In this document: positions 52,681 to 62,422 of the stretch, in pieces
How positions within the stretch are numbered: the stretch's first letter is position 1
Layout: every line of letters begins with the position of its first letter
NCBI GenBank assembly: GCA_022614965.1
Contig: JAKEHO010000008.1
Coordinates: 1-64,000 of the forward strand
Origin: Gammaproteobacteria bacterium
Lineage (GTDB): Bacteria > Pseudomonadota > Gammaproteobacteria > JAKEHO01
Direction of reading: 5' to 3'
DNA length: 64,000 nucleotides
Made by a program: the position numbers and the translations under genes
Notes under the pieces: generated by a model
What the model was told of the DNA's origin: nothing
The model's database searches: none
What the model saw: the letters and a program-made list of their open reading frames with translations, nothing else

Positions 52681-55600
52681 GTGCAATGCTTGATCTGCGG
52701 AGCTCAGAACGCCGAGAACCGGCGCTTCTGTGGCGCGTGTAGCGCGCCACTGGCGCGCGCGTGTCCGGCATGCGGGTTCACCAACGAACCGAACGTGAAG
52801 TATTGCGGCGGCTGCGGCGCCGTACTCGACAGCTCGTCAGAACCGGCGCAAGAAGCTGTGGTGCGCCCTGCAGAAGTACACGGCGAGCGCCGGCAGCTCA
52901 CCGTGATGTTTTGCGACCTCGTCGGCTCGACTGCGCTCTCCGAGCAGCTCGATCCCGAGGATCTGCGCGGGGTCATGCGTAGCTATCAGGACGCCTGCGC
53001 CCAGGCGATCGAATACTACGATGGTCACATCGCCCAGACCCTCGGCGATGGGCTGATGGTCTATTTTGGCTATCCCACCGCCCACGAAGATGACGCGCTG
53101 CGCTCGGTGCGCGCCGGCTTGGAGATCATCGACCGGGTGTGTGCGATCCGGGCACTGGCTCAGCTTGCGGTCAGGATCGGCATTCACACCGGCTCGGTGG
53201 TGGTCGGCGAAATGGGCGGGGCCGATACCCGCGGCGATATGGCAGTGGTCGGCGAAACACCCAACCTCGCCGCCCGCCTGCAGGCGATCGCCGATCCGAA
53301 CACGCTCGTCATCGGACCGCTTACCTACCGGCTCATCGAGGAGTTGTTCGACTGCGAGAATTTAGGTCCACGCGAGGTCAAAGGCATCTCGCAACCGGTT
53401 GTGGTTTGGCAGGTGAAGGGCGAGCGACCTGCCGAGACCCGGTTCGAGGCATCGCACCGCGCCAGCCTCACCCCGCTGGTCGGGCGCGAGCAGGAGATCG
53501 CACTGCTGACCCACCGCTGGCAACTCGCCAAGGATGGCGAAGGCCAGGTTGTATTGCTCTCAGGCGAGGCCGGCATTGGCAAATCGCGATTGTTCTATGA
53601 CCTGCGCGATCGCATTGCCGATGAGCCGCACCTGCAAATTCGGTTACAGTGCTCGTCCAACCACACCAACAGCGCTTACTTTCCCTTCATCAGATATTAC
53701 GAACACGCCGCTGGATTTGGCTGCGATGACACGCTCGATGAAAAGCTCGACAAGCTGGAAACCCTGCTAGCGCAGCCGACCGATCACGTCGCTGAGGTGG
53801 CGCCATTGTTCGCAGCGATGTTGTCGATTCCAACCAAAGGCCGCTATCCATCGCTCAACCTTTCACTTCTGCGCCAGAAGGAAAAGACCTTCGGTGCAAT
53901 AGTTGAGCAATTACTCGGCCTCGCGCGCAAGACTTCGGTGCTGATACTGTTCGAGGACGTGCACTGGATCGACCCGACTAGCCTGGAAACCCTTGACCAC
54001 TTGATCGACAGTATCGAGAACGCGCGCATGCTCGTGGTGATCAGCTTTCGCCCCGAATTTACACCGATGTGGTACGGTCCCAGCCAGATAACCCAGCTAC
54101 CCCTCAACCGCCTTAGCCGCCGCCAAGGCGTGACGATGGTGCAGGAGGTGGCAGGGGGCAAGGCGTTGCCGTCTGAGGTCATGGATAAGATTGTGGTCAA
54201 GACCGATGGCGTGCCGCTGTTCGTCGAGGAGCTGACTAAGGCAGTGATCGAATCCGGCTTGGTCCAGGACAAGGGTGACCGGTTTGAGCTTACCGGACCG
54301 CTGCCGCCTCTCGCGATTCCGGCAACCCTGCAGGATTCGCTGATTGCACGCCTCGACCACCTGTCATCAGTGCGGGAGACTGCACAAATCGGCGCGGCGA
54401 TAGGCCGCGAGTTTTCTTACGATCTGCTGGTGGCGGTCTCGCCGCTTGGCGAACATCGACTGCGCGAGGCGCTTGCCCACCTCGTCGATTCCGAGCTCGT
54501 CTTCTGCCGTGGCGTGCCGCCCGAGGCAGTCTACAGCTTCAAGCACGGCCTGATTCAGGATGCGGCCTACGAGTCGCTTCTGAAGAGCAAGCGTCAGGAG
54601 CTGCACAGCCGCATCGCGCGGGTTTTGAAGGAGCGTTTTCCTCAGCTCATCGAAAACGAGCCGGAAATTCTCGCTCACCATTGCACGGCGGCGGGGCTTG
54701 TGGACAGCGCGGTTGGTTACTGGCTGCGTGCTAGCCAGCGTGCTGCCGAGCGGTGGGCCAACTTGGAGGCAATCGCGCATTTGCGCAAGGGCATGGAACT
54801 GCTCGCTTCCCAACCCGAGTCACGAGAACGCAAGCAGCAAGAACTTCTGCTGCAAACCGCCCTTGGCCCCATTTTGATGGCCACAAAAGGTGAGGCCGTC
54901 AGGGAAGTGGCAGAGACTTATGGCCGGGCGCGAGATCTGTGTGAGCAACTGGGAGATCACCAACAGCTCTACCCAGCGCTGCAAGGACTGTGGATTTGCC
55001 ATTTAGAACGCGCGGAGCTGGGAGCTGCGCGGGATCTTGCCGAGCAATTATTTGCGTCGGCGCAGACAGAAAAGGACCCCGCGTTGCTCCTGGAAGGCCA
55101 TAGGACAATGGGGCTCAACATGTTTTGGCAAGGCCAATTAGCCTCTGCCCATTGGCACCTGAACCAGGGAATCGCCTCGTACCATATCGAGCGACACCGT
55201 TCTCACGCGTTTGTTTATGGATTGGATCCTGGAGTTCATTGCCTGTCGTATGCAGCCTGGGTCCAATGGTTTCTCGGTTATCCAGACCAGGCGCTGCCAA
55301 AATGCCAACAGGCCCTCGCATTAGCGAAACAGTTGTCACACCCATTTAGCCTCGCTGCGGCACACTACTTCGCTGCGAGGTTCCATCTGTACCGCCGGGA
55401 GGTTCATGCAGCCCGGGAACAGGCAGAGGCGACCGTGCGATTTTCCGCAGAGCAGGGGATCCCGGAGTGGTTGGCGGTCGGAACCATTGTGCACGGCTGG
55501 ACGCTTGCCGCGCTGGGGCACGGCGAAGACGCAATCGCAGAAATGCAACGCGGCTTGGAAGCATGGGTGGCGGCTGAAGGAAAACTGGGACGTACTCTGT

Positions 55601-55992
55601 TCCTCACCTTGTTGGCCGAGGCGCAGGCGAATCAGGGGCGGACTCAAGACGGGCTCGAAACTCTCACGGAGGCGCTACGGATGGCCACCAAGACGGGCGA
55701 ACGGTTCTACGAAGCTGAGCTTTACCGACTTAAGGGTGAATTGCTGCTACAAGCCACACGAGACGACAACCGTGCGGCAAAATGCTTTCACCGAGCCCTC
55801 AAGATTGCCGGGCGGCAAGAGGCAAAGTCACTCGAGTTGCGAGCCGCCATAAGCTTGGCTCGCCTCTGGCATGTGCAAGGTCGGCCGGCCGAAGCGCGAA
55901 AGTTACTCGCTCCCGTCTACAATTGGTTCTCCGAAGGCTTTGATACCTCGGATCTGAAGGATGCCAACGCGCTGCTCATGGAGCTCTCTTGA
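52681..55992 (+). CDS. Zn-ribbon / class III nucleotidyl cyclase / AAA ATPase / TPR fusion protein
   Basis: MQCLICGAQNAENRRFCGACSAPL; FCDLVGSTALSEQLD..QTLGDGLMVYFG..VRIGIHTGSVVVG..NLAARLQ; Walker A SGEAGIGKSRL; TPR-rich C terminus. Confidence 0.9.
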   Translation: MQCLICGAQNAENRRFCGACSAPLARACPACGFTNEPNVKYCGGCGAVLDSSSEPAQEAVVRPAEVHGERRQLTVMFCDLVGSTALSEQLDPEDLRGVMRSYQDACAQAIEYYDGHIAQTLGDGLMVYFGYPTAHEDDALRSVRAGLEIIDRVCAIRALAQLAVRIGIHTGSVVVGEMGGADTRGDMAVVGETPNLAARLQAIADPNTLVIGPLTYRLIEELFDCENLGPREVKGISQPVVVWQVKGERPAETRFEASHRASLTPLVGREQEIALLTHRWQLAKDGEGQVVLLSGEAGIGKSRLFYDLRDRIADEPHLQIRLQCSSNHTNSAYFPFIRYYEHAAGFGCDDTLDEKLDKLETLLAQPTDHVAEVAPLFAAMLSIPTKGRYPSLNLSLLRQKEKTFGAIVEQLLGLARKTSVLILFEDVHWIDPTSLETLDHLIDSIENARMLVVISFRPEFTPMWYGPSQITQLPLNRLSRRQGVTMVQEVAGGKALPSEVMDKIVVKTDGVPLFVEELTKAVIESGLVQDKGDRFELTGPLPPLAIPATLQDSLIARLDHLSSVRETAQIGAAIGREFSYDLLVAVSPLGEHRLREALAHLVDSELVFCRGVPPEAVYSFKHGLIQDAAYESLLKSKRQELHSRIARVLKERFPQLIENEPEILAHHCTAAGLVDSAVGYWLRASQRAAERWANLEAIAHLRKGMELLASQPESRERKQQELLLQTALGPILMATKGEAVREVAETYGRARDLCEQLGDHQQLYPALQGLWICHLERAELGAARDLAEQLFASAQTEKDPALLLEGHRTMGLNMFWQGQLASAHWHLNQGIASYHIERHRSHAFVYGLDPGVHCLSYAAWVQWFLGYPDQALPKCQQALALAKQLSHPFSLAAAHYFAARFHLYRREVHAAREQAEATVRFSAEQGIPEWLAVGTIVHGWTLAALGHGEDAIAEMQRGLEAWVAAEGKLGRTLFLTLLAEAQANQGRTQDGLETLTEALRMATKTGERFYEAELYRLKGELLLQATRDDNRAAKCFHRALKIAGRQEAKSLELRAAISLARLWHVQGRPAEARKLLAPVYNWFSEGFDTSDLKDANALLMELS

Positions 55993-56062
55993 TTGATGCG
56001 CCAGTATCAGCTTACGGAAAACCATTTTACCTGGAGTATCCTTAAAGATCGGCTTAGCTACA

Positions 56063-56700
56063 TCAGCAATTCTGTCTCAAATATTCTATTGCCTCTGCCG
56101 GAGGCAGAGGTTTGGCGAAGTAATATCCCTGGCAATAGCAACAATGCATGTCAACAAGTTCCCTAATCTCTTCCCTGCTCTCAACGCCTTCAGCCACAAC
56201 CTCCAAATCCATCGCCTCGGCGAGAACTATAGACGGTTTAACGATGTACCTGCTCCCGTGATCCGAGAGCACGCTTCTGACGAAACTTTTGTCTATCTTA
56301 ATGTCATCAACTGGAAACTTCTGTAAATGGGTCAGACTGCGGTAACCCGTCCCAAAATCATCCAATGACAGGAGGGATCCTTGATTCCGCGATGTGGATA
56401 ATATCTGCCGCGCATGCCCCAGTTCGTCAATCAACAAAGTCTCTGTGACTGCAATTTTATGCATGCTGGGTCGATGCCCGCGCTGTCAAGAATCTTCGCG
56501 AACCATGCTACATGCTCTGCCTTGGCAAGTTGGCGGGCTGATAAATTAACACTGACAAACAATGGCGCCTACCTGGATGATTTGTGATGTTCCTTGGACA
56601 GCGTATTAAGATCATGGCAGGCTCTCTCTAAGACCCAGATACCGATGGGAAGTATCTGGCCTGTATTCTCTGCAACATCAAGAAACTGCACAGGGCGCGC
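56063..56700 (-). pseudogene. Degraded EAL-domain (c-di-GMP phosphodiesterase-like) gene
   Basis: PVQFLDVAENTGQILPIGIWVLERAC...HHKSSR*APLFVSVNLSARQLAKAEH...frameshift...VTETLLIDE..SLDDFGTGYRSL..KIDKSFV..VVAEGVE..QGYYFAKPL; in-frame TAG at 56569-56571. Confidence 0.8.
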
Positions 56701-56860
56701 GGCCGTGACCGCTCGTCCGTGACGTCTGCTCAGAAGAGATCCCGCATGTCCCCGTTGGACCGACCGGACACCTTTGCGGTTCCTCTGGAGTCCACAGCCA
56801 GTATTGCGATCGATTAAGGCCCATAATCGGTGCCTTTTATATCCCGCCCGGGCGCTTTGT

Positions 56861-59134
56861 TCAGGCGGTTCCCGACGAAGTTGGCAAACCGTTCAATTTA
56901 GGCAACCACGTCTGAAGTCTTGGGAAAGCTGCTTCATATCCGCAGGCCACGATGTCATCGATAGCATCAAACGCGAGCGTCCCCCAAGCCTCCACGGGAA
57001 GCCGCATATAAAGGTCTGGGGGAGCCTGCTCCATCAATCTATTGCGCGCATAGACGCTGGCCAGCGTGGCCGAACGAATAAGCACATTGAGAATCGATGG
57101 TATTTGAACCGTTTTCTTGAAAGGATTGAGCCGGTTCATCAGCAGTGCCCACCCTGAAATCTCCGTGGCAAACTCGGCGTTCACGGTCAGATCTGTTTTT
57201 GGTTCTACGTCCACAGCTATCACCGTGCTTCCACTGAAAACAGAACGCATGACATCGACCGGCAGATTATTAACGAGGCTGCCATCGACGAGGAGATCGC
57301 CGTCGCGATAGCTGGGCAACAGGATGCCAGGAAGGGACATGCTCGAGCGAACGGCCTCGACTACGGGACCTCGACGATGAACGACTTGATCTGCCTGCGT
57401 CAGGTTAGTGGCCACACAGAAATATGGCAGCCATAGATCCTCAATCCGGCGCTCGCCGAAGACCGACTCCAGTACCGAACGTATCTTTCTCCCCTTGATC
57501 AGAGAAGCAATGGGTAGCGTGTAATCGAAAAGTGTCGAAAAGTGTTGCTTGCATGTCGCAAGAATCTTCTGCGAGTCGAACTGCATGGCGATCCCACCGC
57601 CAAGGATCGCGCCCATGCTGGTTCCTCCAACGATATCGATGGGTATGCCCGTTTCCTCCATGGCCCGCAACAAACCGATATGCGCAAGTCCTCGTGCGCC
57701 CCCGCCGCCCAGTACCAACGCGATACCTCTATCTGCAAGGACTCGCGCAAGCCGGGCATAATCAGCAGGAGAATGTGCTCGCACATGAAAATGCCTACCA
57801 ATATTACGTGGCTCCAGCCATTGAGACGTACCGTGAGGCTCGCTAGTGCCGGCAGGATGGATCAGGACGAGGCTGCGTTGGGGAGCTCGTCCGGCTGTCC
57901 ATAGCGCGTCCATTTTCTCTTCGATTTCGCCTGGACTGGGATCCGAGTTCGCGGTCGCGAAAATAACCACCTGATCAACGTGCCGGATAGCCCGCTGGGT
58001 CCATGACGACCAGGTCCGGTCCGCCTCGTAGACAACAAATTGATAATGAGCTTCCTGCTGGTGCAGCCATTGTGCCAGTCGCAGGCTGCTCGGATCGTCT
58101 TCGGATACTTGCGCTATCGCGTGCCTGCCGAACTTTCTATCTACCGTGCCGGCGGCTAGATGCAGGGTAGATCCGAGCGAGGTCAGTGCCTCGACCAGAT
58201 GGCGCGTTACATCACTGAGGGGGCAATCGGGATTTGACGATACGACACCGATAATAGCGGCTATCGGAGAGCCGTGATCGACACGAATCGTTTGCCGCTG
58301 TAGACGCTTACTGACCAGACGCGCAATATGCTTCATTGCGATCGGATATTTGTCCATGAGCTTGTCGAAGCTCGGATACGATAACCGCGCCAGCACCGTA
58401 TCTCTTACCGCATAGACAGTGGCCGAGCGGCGTGCCTCGGTCAGGAAAGCCATCTCGCCGATCGTCTCCCCAGCCTTGACTTCGTTGATCACTCGTTCAA
58501 TTTGCTCATTTTCTTCCATCGTTACTCGCAACAGGCCACTCAGGACAAAAAACACGGCATCGGCCGCATCTCCCTGACGAAACAGCATGGATCCCGGGCT
58601 CAGTGATTGCCATTCGATCATCGATTCAAAATCGGTCAGCGCGGTCGAATCGATTTCACCGAAGAATTGATTCAGATGAACTGCAAGTTGCGCGCGCCGG
58701 CTGCTTCGCCAGACTGCGTCTTCCAAAGTCTTTCTAGCTCCCGGGAATTTTTCTAGGTGGTGATCGATGGTCGACCAGGAAATTCCGATTATCGTAGTCT
58801 CCTCTGAGGCTTGCAGTTGCGGGGCATTCCGAAAGCCGCCAATCGGAGCAACTACTCCAATCACGTCGCCCGGACCCAACTCGTATAAAATCTCATCTGC
58901 AGCGTTGACGCGTTTGACGGCGAAAATTAAACGGCCCTTGAACACAACGGAAAGCCTCTCGGTTGCTTCGCATTGCTGGGAGTTCAGGCTTGCCAGAGCC
59001 GGCAGCAGGTTCAACTTCACGTTGACTACAAAATCAAGCAGCGCATTATCATCGAAATCCTGAAAGGCCTTACTGGCACGCAATACCTCGTAGATTTCTA
59101 AGTGCAATTGCTTGTCCATGATGTGCCCCGTCAA
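56861..59134 (-). CDS. NTE-type patatin-like phospholipase with two cyclic-nucleotide-binding domains
   Basis: GETIGEMAFLTEARRSATVYA phosphate-binding cassette; LVLGGGGARGLAHIGLLRAMEE, GGTSMG, LLVDGSLVNNLP patatin motifs. Confidence 0.92.
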   Translation of the reverse strand: MTGHIMDKQLHLEIYEVLRASKAFQDFDDNALLDFVVNVKLNLLPALASLNSQQCEATERLSVVFKGRLIFAVKRVNAADEILYELGPGDVIGVVAPIGGFRNAPQLQASEETTIIGISWSTIDHHLEKFPGARKTLEDAVWRSSRRAQLAVHLNQFFGEIDSTALTDFESMIEWQSLSPGSMLFRQGDAADAVFFVLSGLLRVTMEENEQIERVINEVKAGETIGEMAFLTEARRSATVYAVRDTVLARLSYPSFDKLMDKYPIAMKHIARLVSKRLQRQTIRVDHGSPIAAIIGVVSSNPDCPLSDVTRHLVEALTSLGSTLHLAAGTVDRKFGRHAIAQVSEDDPSSLRLAQWLHQQEAHYQFVVYEADRTWSSWTQRAIRHVDQVVIFATANSDPSPGEIEEKMDALWTAGRAPQRSLVLIHPAGTSEPHGTSQWLEPRNIGRHFHVRAHSPADYARLARVLADRGIALVLGGGGARGLAHIGLLRAMEETGIPIDIVGGTSMGAILGGGIAMQFDSQKILATCKQHFSTLFDYTLPIASLIKGRKIRSVLESVFGERRIEDLWLPYFCVATNLTQADQVVHRRGPVVEAVRSSMSLPGILLPSYRDGDLLVDGSLVNNLPVDVMRSVFSGSTVIAVDVEPKTDLTVNAEFATEISGWALLMNRLNPFKKTVQIPSILNVLIRSATLASVYARNRLMEQAPPDLYMRLPVEAWGTLAFDAIDDIVACGYEAAFPRLQTWLPKLNGLPTSSGTA

Positions 59135-59211
59135 AGCATATGGGGCAAAATTCGGCTAATTTCTAAGGTGGACTTCTGGTTAGTACAACGTCAGCCAAGA
59201 GGAGTCTCACC

Positions 59212-59421
59212 ATGTCCAATGGTACTGGGAAATTAGTCAAAGAGATACGCCGCCGGACCCGTAAAAAATACTCTGCCGAAGAGAAGATCCGGATTGTTCT
59301 GGAAGGACTGCGCGAGGAAGACGGCAATACGGAATTGTGCCGCAAGGAAGGGCTGCATCAGAGTGCGGAACGATGGCGTGCCGCAGGAACGATCCCGCCG
59401 TTAGCTGATAAAATTCCATGA
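59212..59421 (+). pseudogene. IS3-family OrfA transposase N-terminal remnant
   Basis: RKKYSAEEKIRIVLEGLREEDGNTELCRKEGLHQS then loss of similarity; no orfB. Confidence 0.8.
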
Positions 59422-59642
59422 ATTGACCCGGCATGCTTACGGAGCGCACGGCCAATATCACTCAAAGGCCCCCCACCTTTTCATCTCTGCTAAACCTCTG
59501 CCTTTTGCATAGCGGAGAGTCCGGGTCGTCCCAATTGTGCCATACACACCACCTCCTAAATTTAATTTAGAATAAATGGTGTTGCGCTTATCAATTGAAT
59601 TCACCAGTCCAGTTATTGATATCTCAGTAGATCTTCACAAAA

Positions 59643-60371
59643 ATGCTCAACGGTCCGCGCTATGTATTTAAAGGGCTTCGTCTGATTACACAACCTGGGG
59701 TACGCACGTACGTCCTCATTCCGTTTTTCATTAACACCCTTACCTTTGCCGCCATTATTATCTATGGTGCACATCTCTTCGGTGACTTAATCGATTGGCT
59801 ACTGCCTAACTGGCTGCATTGGCTAGACTGGTTGCTGTGGCCGTTCTTCGCCGCCTTTGCGCTAGTTTTCGTTTTCTTATCTTTCGTAGTCATTGCCAAT
59901 GTAATCGGAGCCCCATTTAACGGCCTTCTCGCAGAAGCAGTAGAGACCAAGCTAACCGGCCGAACACAGAACAACCAGGGGGCGCGGAAGGCTCTGCCGC
60001 GACAGCTTGTGTCGAGTCTGCTTGCTGAATTGCATAAGCTTGTCTATTTTGTACTCTGGGCAGTGCCTCTGATTATTCTCTTTTTGATACCGGGACTTAA
60101 TATCGCTGCCCCATTCATCTGGGTCCTGTTCAGCGCCTGGGTCCTGGCACTGGAATATTTAAGCTACCCAATGGAAAACCATAGGATTTCTTTCCGGAAA
60201 CAGCGCCGCCTTTTGGCTGCTCGAAGGATGCTCGCCTTGAGCTTTGGGGGCACGGTGCTACTCATTACCGTGATCCCGGTACTTAACTTTATTTCCATGC
60301 CGGTCGCAGTGGCCGCAGCCACAGCCCTGTGGGTGGATCAACTTGACTCGAGCGTTGGAAATGACAGCTAG
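59643..60371 (+). CDS. cysZ: CysZ/EI24 family membrane protein
   Basis: GPRYVFKGLRLITQPGVRTYVLIPFFINTL, PFNGLLAEAVE, multiple TM helices. Confidence 0.88.
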   Translation: MLNGPRYVFKGLRLITQPGVRTYVLIPFFINTLTFAAIIIYGAHLFGDLIDWLLPNWLHWLDWLLWPFFAAFALVFVFLSFVVIANVIGAPFNGLLAEAVETKLTGRTQNNQGARKALPRQLVSSLLAELHKLVYFVLWAVPLIILFLIPGLNIAAPFIWVLFSAWVLALEYLSYPMENHRISFRKQRRLLAARRMLALSFGGTVLLITVIPVLNFISMPVAVAAATALWVDQLDSSVGNDS

Positions 60372-60492
60372 AGCGCTATCCGGGTGATTGTCCAATACGT
60401 GAACGAACTTGCTAAGGATTGGGGCGATCGCAGCTTGATGTAATGTGATTTTGTTCTCAGCTCACACCATTTGATTAAGGACGGCGCCCCAT

Positions 60493-61653
60493 TCAGCTAA
60501 GATAGTTGCGCAAGCGCTGAACGCCCTCCTCTAGCTTTTCCAAGCCTGTTGTATAGGCAAAACGTACATGCTCATTTGCAGCGTGGCTCCCAAAATCTGC
60601 GCCGGGCGTGATCGCGACGCCTGCACGCTCCAGGATGTCTATTGCAAAAGCATAGCTATCCTGTGCAATGCGCTCGCAATTAGCGTAAAGATAGAACGCG
60701 CCTTGAGGAGTGATGGGTATCTCGAAGCCCAGGCCTCGGAGTTCGGGCAACAAATAGTCTCTCCTTATACAAAAGGCTGTGCGACGTCTTTCGAGTTCCT
60801 CTTGAGTTTCTGGAGTAAATGCGGCAAGCGCCGCGTGTTGTGCAGGGGTTGGCGGTGCGAGGAATATGTTCTGAGCAAGTTTATCGACCTCCGAGATATA
60901 AGGCTCGGGAGCAACGAGCCATCCAAGCCGCCAGCCCGTCATTCCAAAATACTTGGAAAAACTATTTATAACGAAGCACTCAGATGAGAGGGTCAGTGCC
61001 GTGGTGGCTTTATCTTCATACACCAAACCATGATAAATCTCATCAACGATGCAACGTGCCCCATTGGCTTCGACCATGCGCACTATTTCGCCCAACGATT
61101 CAGCATTCATAAGCGTCCCGGTCGGGTTTGACGGCGATGCGATTATTACGGCGACACAATTCTTGCTCATACGTCGCGAAATAGTTTGCGAAGTGAACTG
61201 ATAAGCACTCTGCGCGCCCACCGGGACCATGATACAGACCCCATCCATCAAGCGGACAAGATGCCGGTAACAAGGGTATGACGGATCGGCAACAAGTACT
61301 TCATCCCCAGGGTTAATCAGAACGTTCAACGCAAGCTGCAGAGCACCCGATGCGCCCGGAGTCACAATCACCCTTTCAGGGGAGAGCCGGACACCGTAGC
61401 AGTCCTTGTAATACCCGGCTATCGCCTCTCGTAAATGCGGTAGCCCGGTGGTCGGCGTGTAATGGGTGTAGCCTGCGGCCAAGGCACGCCTCGCCGCTTC
61501 TATGATAGGTTCGGGGGTGATGAAATCCGGTTCTCCAATTTCCATATGGATAACCGAGCGCCCCTGGGCCTCGAGCTCGTGTGCTCTAGCCAAAAGCCCC
61601 ATCACATAAAAGGGCGCTATGCCTTGCACACGGTTAGCGATACGAACTTTCAT
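60493..61653 (-). CDS. Class I/II pyridoxal-phosphate aminotransferase
   Basis: IHMEIGEPDF, PSNPTGTLMN, NSFSKYFGMTGWRLGW. Confidence 0.93.
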   Translation of the reverse strand: MKVRIANRVQGIAPFYVMGLLARAHELEAQGRSVIHMEIGEPDFITPEPIIEAARRALAAGYTHYTPTTGLPHLREAIAGYYKDCYGVRLSPERVIVTPGASGALQLALNVLINPGDEVLVADPSYPCYRHLVRLMDGVCIMVPVGAQSAYQFTSQTISRRMSKNCVAVIIASPSNPTGTLMNAESLGEIVRMVEANGARCIVDEIYHGLVYEDKATTALTLSSECFVINSFSKYFGMTGWRLGWLVAPEPYISEVDKLAQNIFLAPPTPAQHAALAAFTPETQEELERRRTAFCIRRDYLLPELRGLGFEIPITPQGAFYLYANCERIAQDSYAFAIDILERAGVAITPGADFGSHAANEHVRFAYTTGLEKLEEGVQRLRNYLS

Positions 61654-61882
61654 TGTGCCGTATCAACCAGCGTATCGCAGCGACGTACACTTCCAGAGCC
61701 AGCAATATGCAGAAACACGATAGGAGTCAGCCGGTTGCCTATGCGATAGCAGTCGACAGATGGTACTATACATTCACCCGAGCAGGGCATTGCCTGGCTT
61801 GGTTGCGTCACCAGGGGCTTTCTGGTATACATGCCCGCTCAATTTTTCAGGTACGCTAGCCGATAAGGCAGGAGCGGAAACG

Positions 61883-62347
61883 ATGCCCGCTAAAAAAGCG
61901 TCGGTTAAAAAGACTTCCAAAAGGACGAAACGCCTAGCTCCGGACAGGAACTTCACACCTTACAAACCGAAGAAGGGTGAAGAGTATATGAGTCCGAAGC
62001 AAGTAGACCATTTTCGTGCCATCCTGCTCAGCTGGAAGCGAGAACTCATGGAAGAGGTAGACCGTACGGTCCACCATATGCAGGATGAAGCCTCCAATTT
62101 CCCTGATCCAAACGACAGGGCAACACAAGAAGAGGAGTTCGCACTGGAACTGCGCACCCGTGACCGGGAACGCAAACTCATCAAAAAGATTGATGAAGCC
62201 GTCGCGGGCCTGGAAACAGGCGACTACGGTTATTGCGAAGTGTGTGGCGTCGCGATCGGAATTCGCCGTTTGGAGGCACGACCAACAGCCACGCTTTGCA
62301 TTGATTGCAAGACACTGGATGAAATCCGGGAACGGCAAATGGGCTGA
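61883..62347 (+). CDS. dksA: RNA polymerase-binding transcription factor DksA
   Basis: [29 protein letters not shown] zinc finger, [23 protein letters not shown]; start at ATG 61883 with ggagcgg RBS. Confidence 0.95.
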   Translation: MPAKKASVKKTSKRTKRLAPDRNFTPYKPKKGEEYMSPKQVDHFRAILLSWKRELMEEVDRTVHHMQDEASNFPDPNDRATQEEEFALELRTRDRERKLIKKIDEAVAGLETGDYGYCEVCGVAIGIRRLEARPTATLCIDCKTLDEIRERQMG

Positions 62348-62422
62348 GGGCCCTATGAGGGAACTCCTTTTACCTGATGCGCATTCCATTTCCCTTAGCC
62401 AGATCTCTCCCTGAATAGTTTC

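Noticed and set aside
52681-59134. Calling the cyclase/patatin pair a Pycsar or CBASS defence system
   Set aside because: Genes are convergent and separated by a pseudogene; the cyclase belongs to a common AAA/TPR fusion type and the patatin to a common NTE type. Kept only as a hypothesis.
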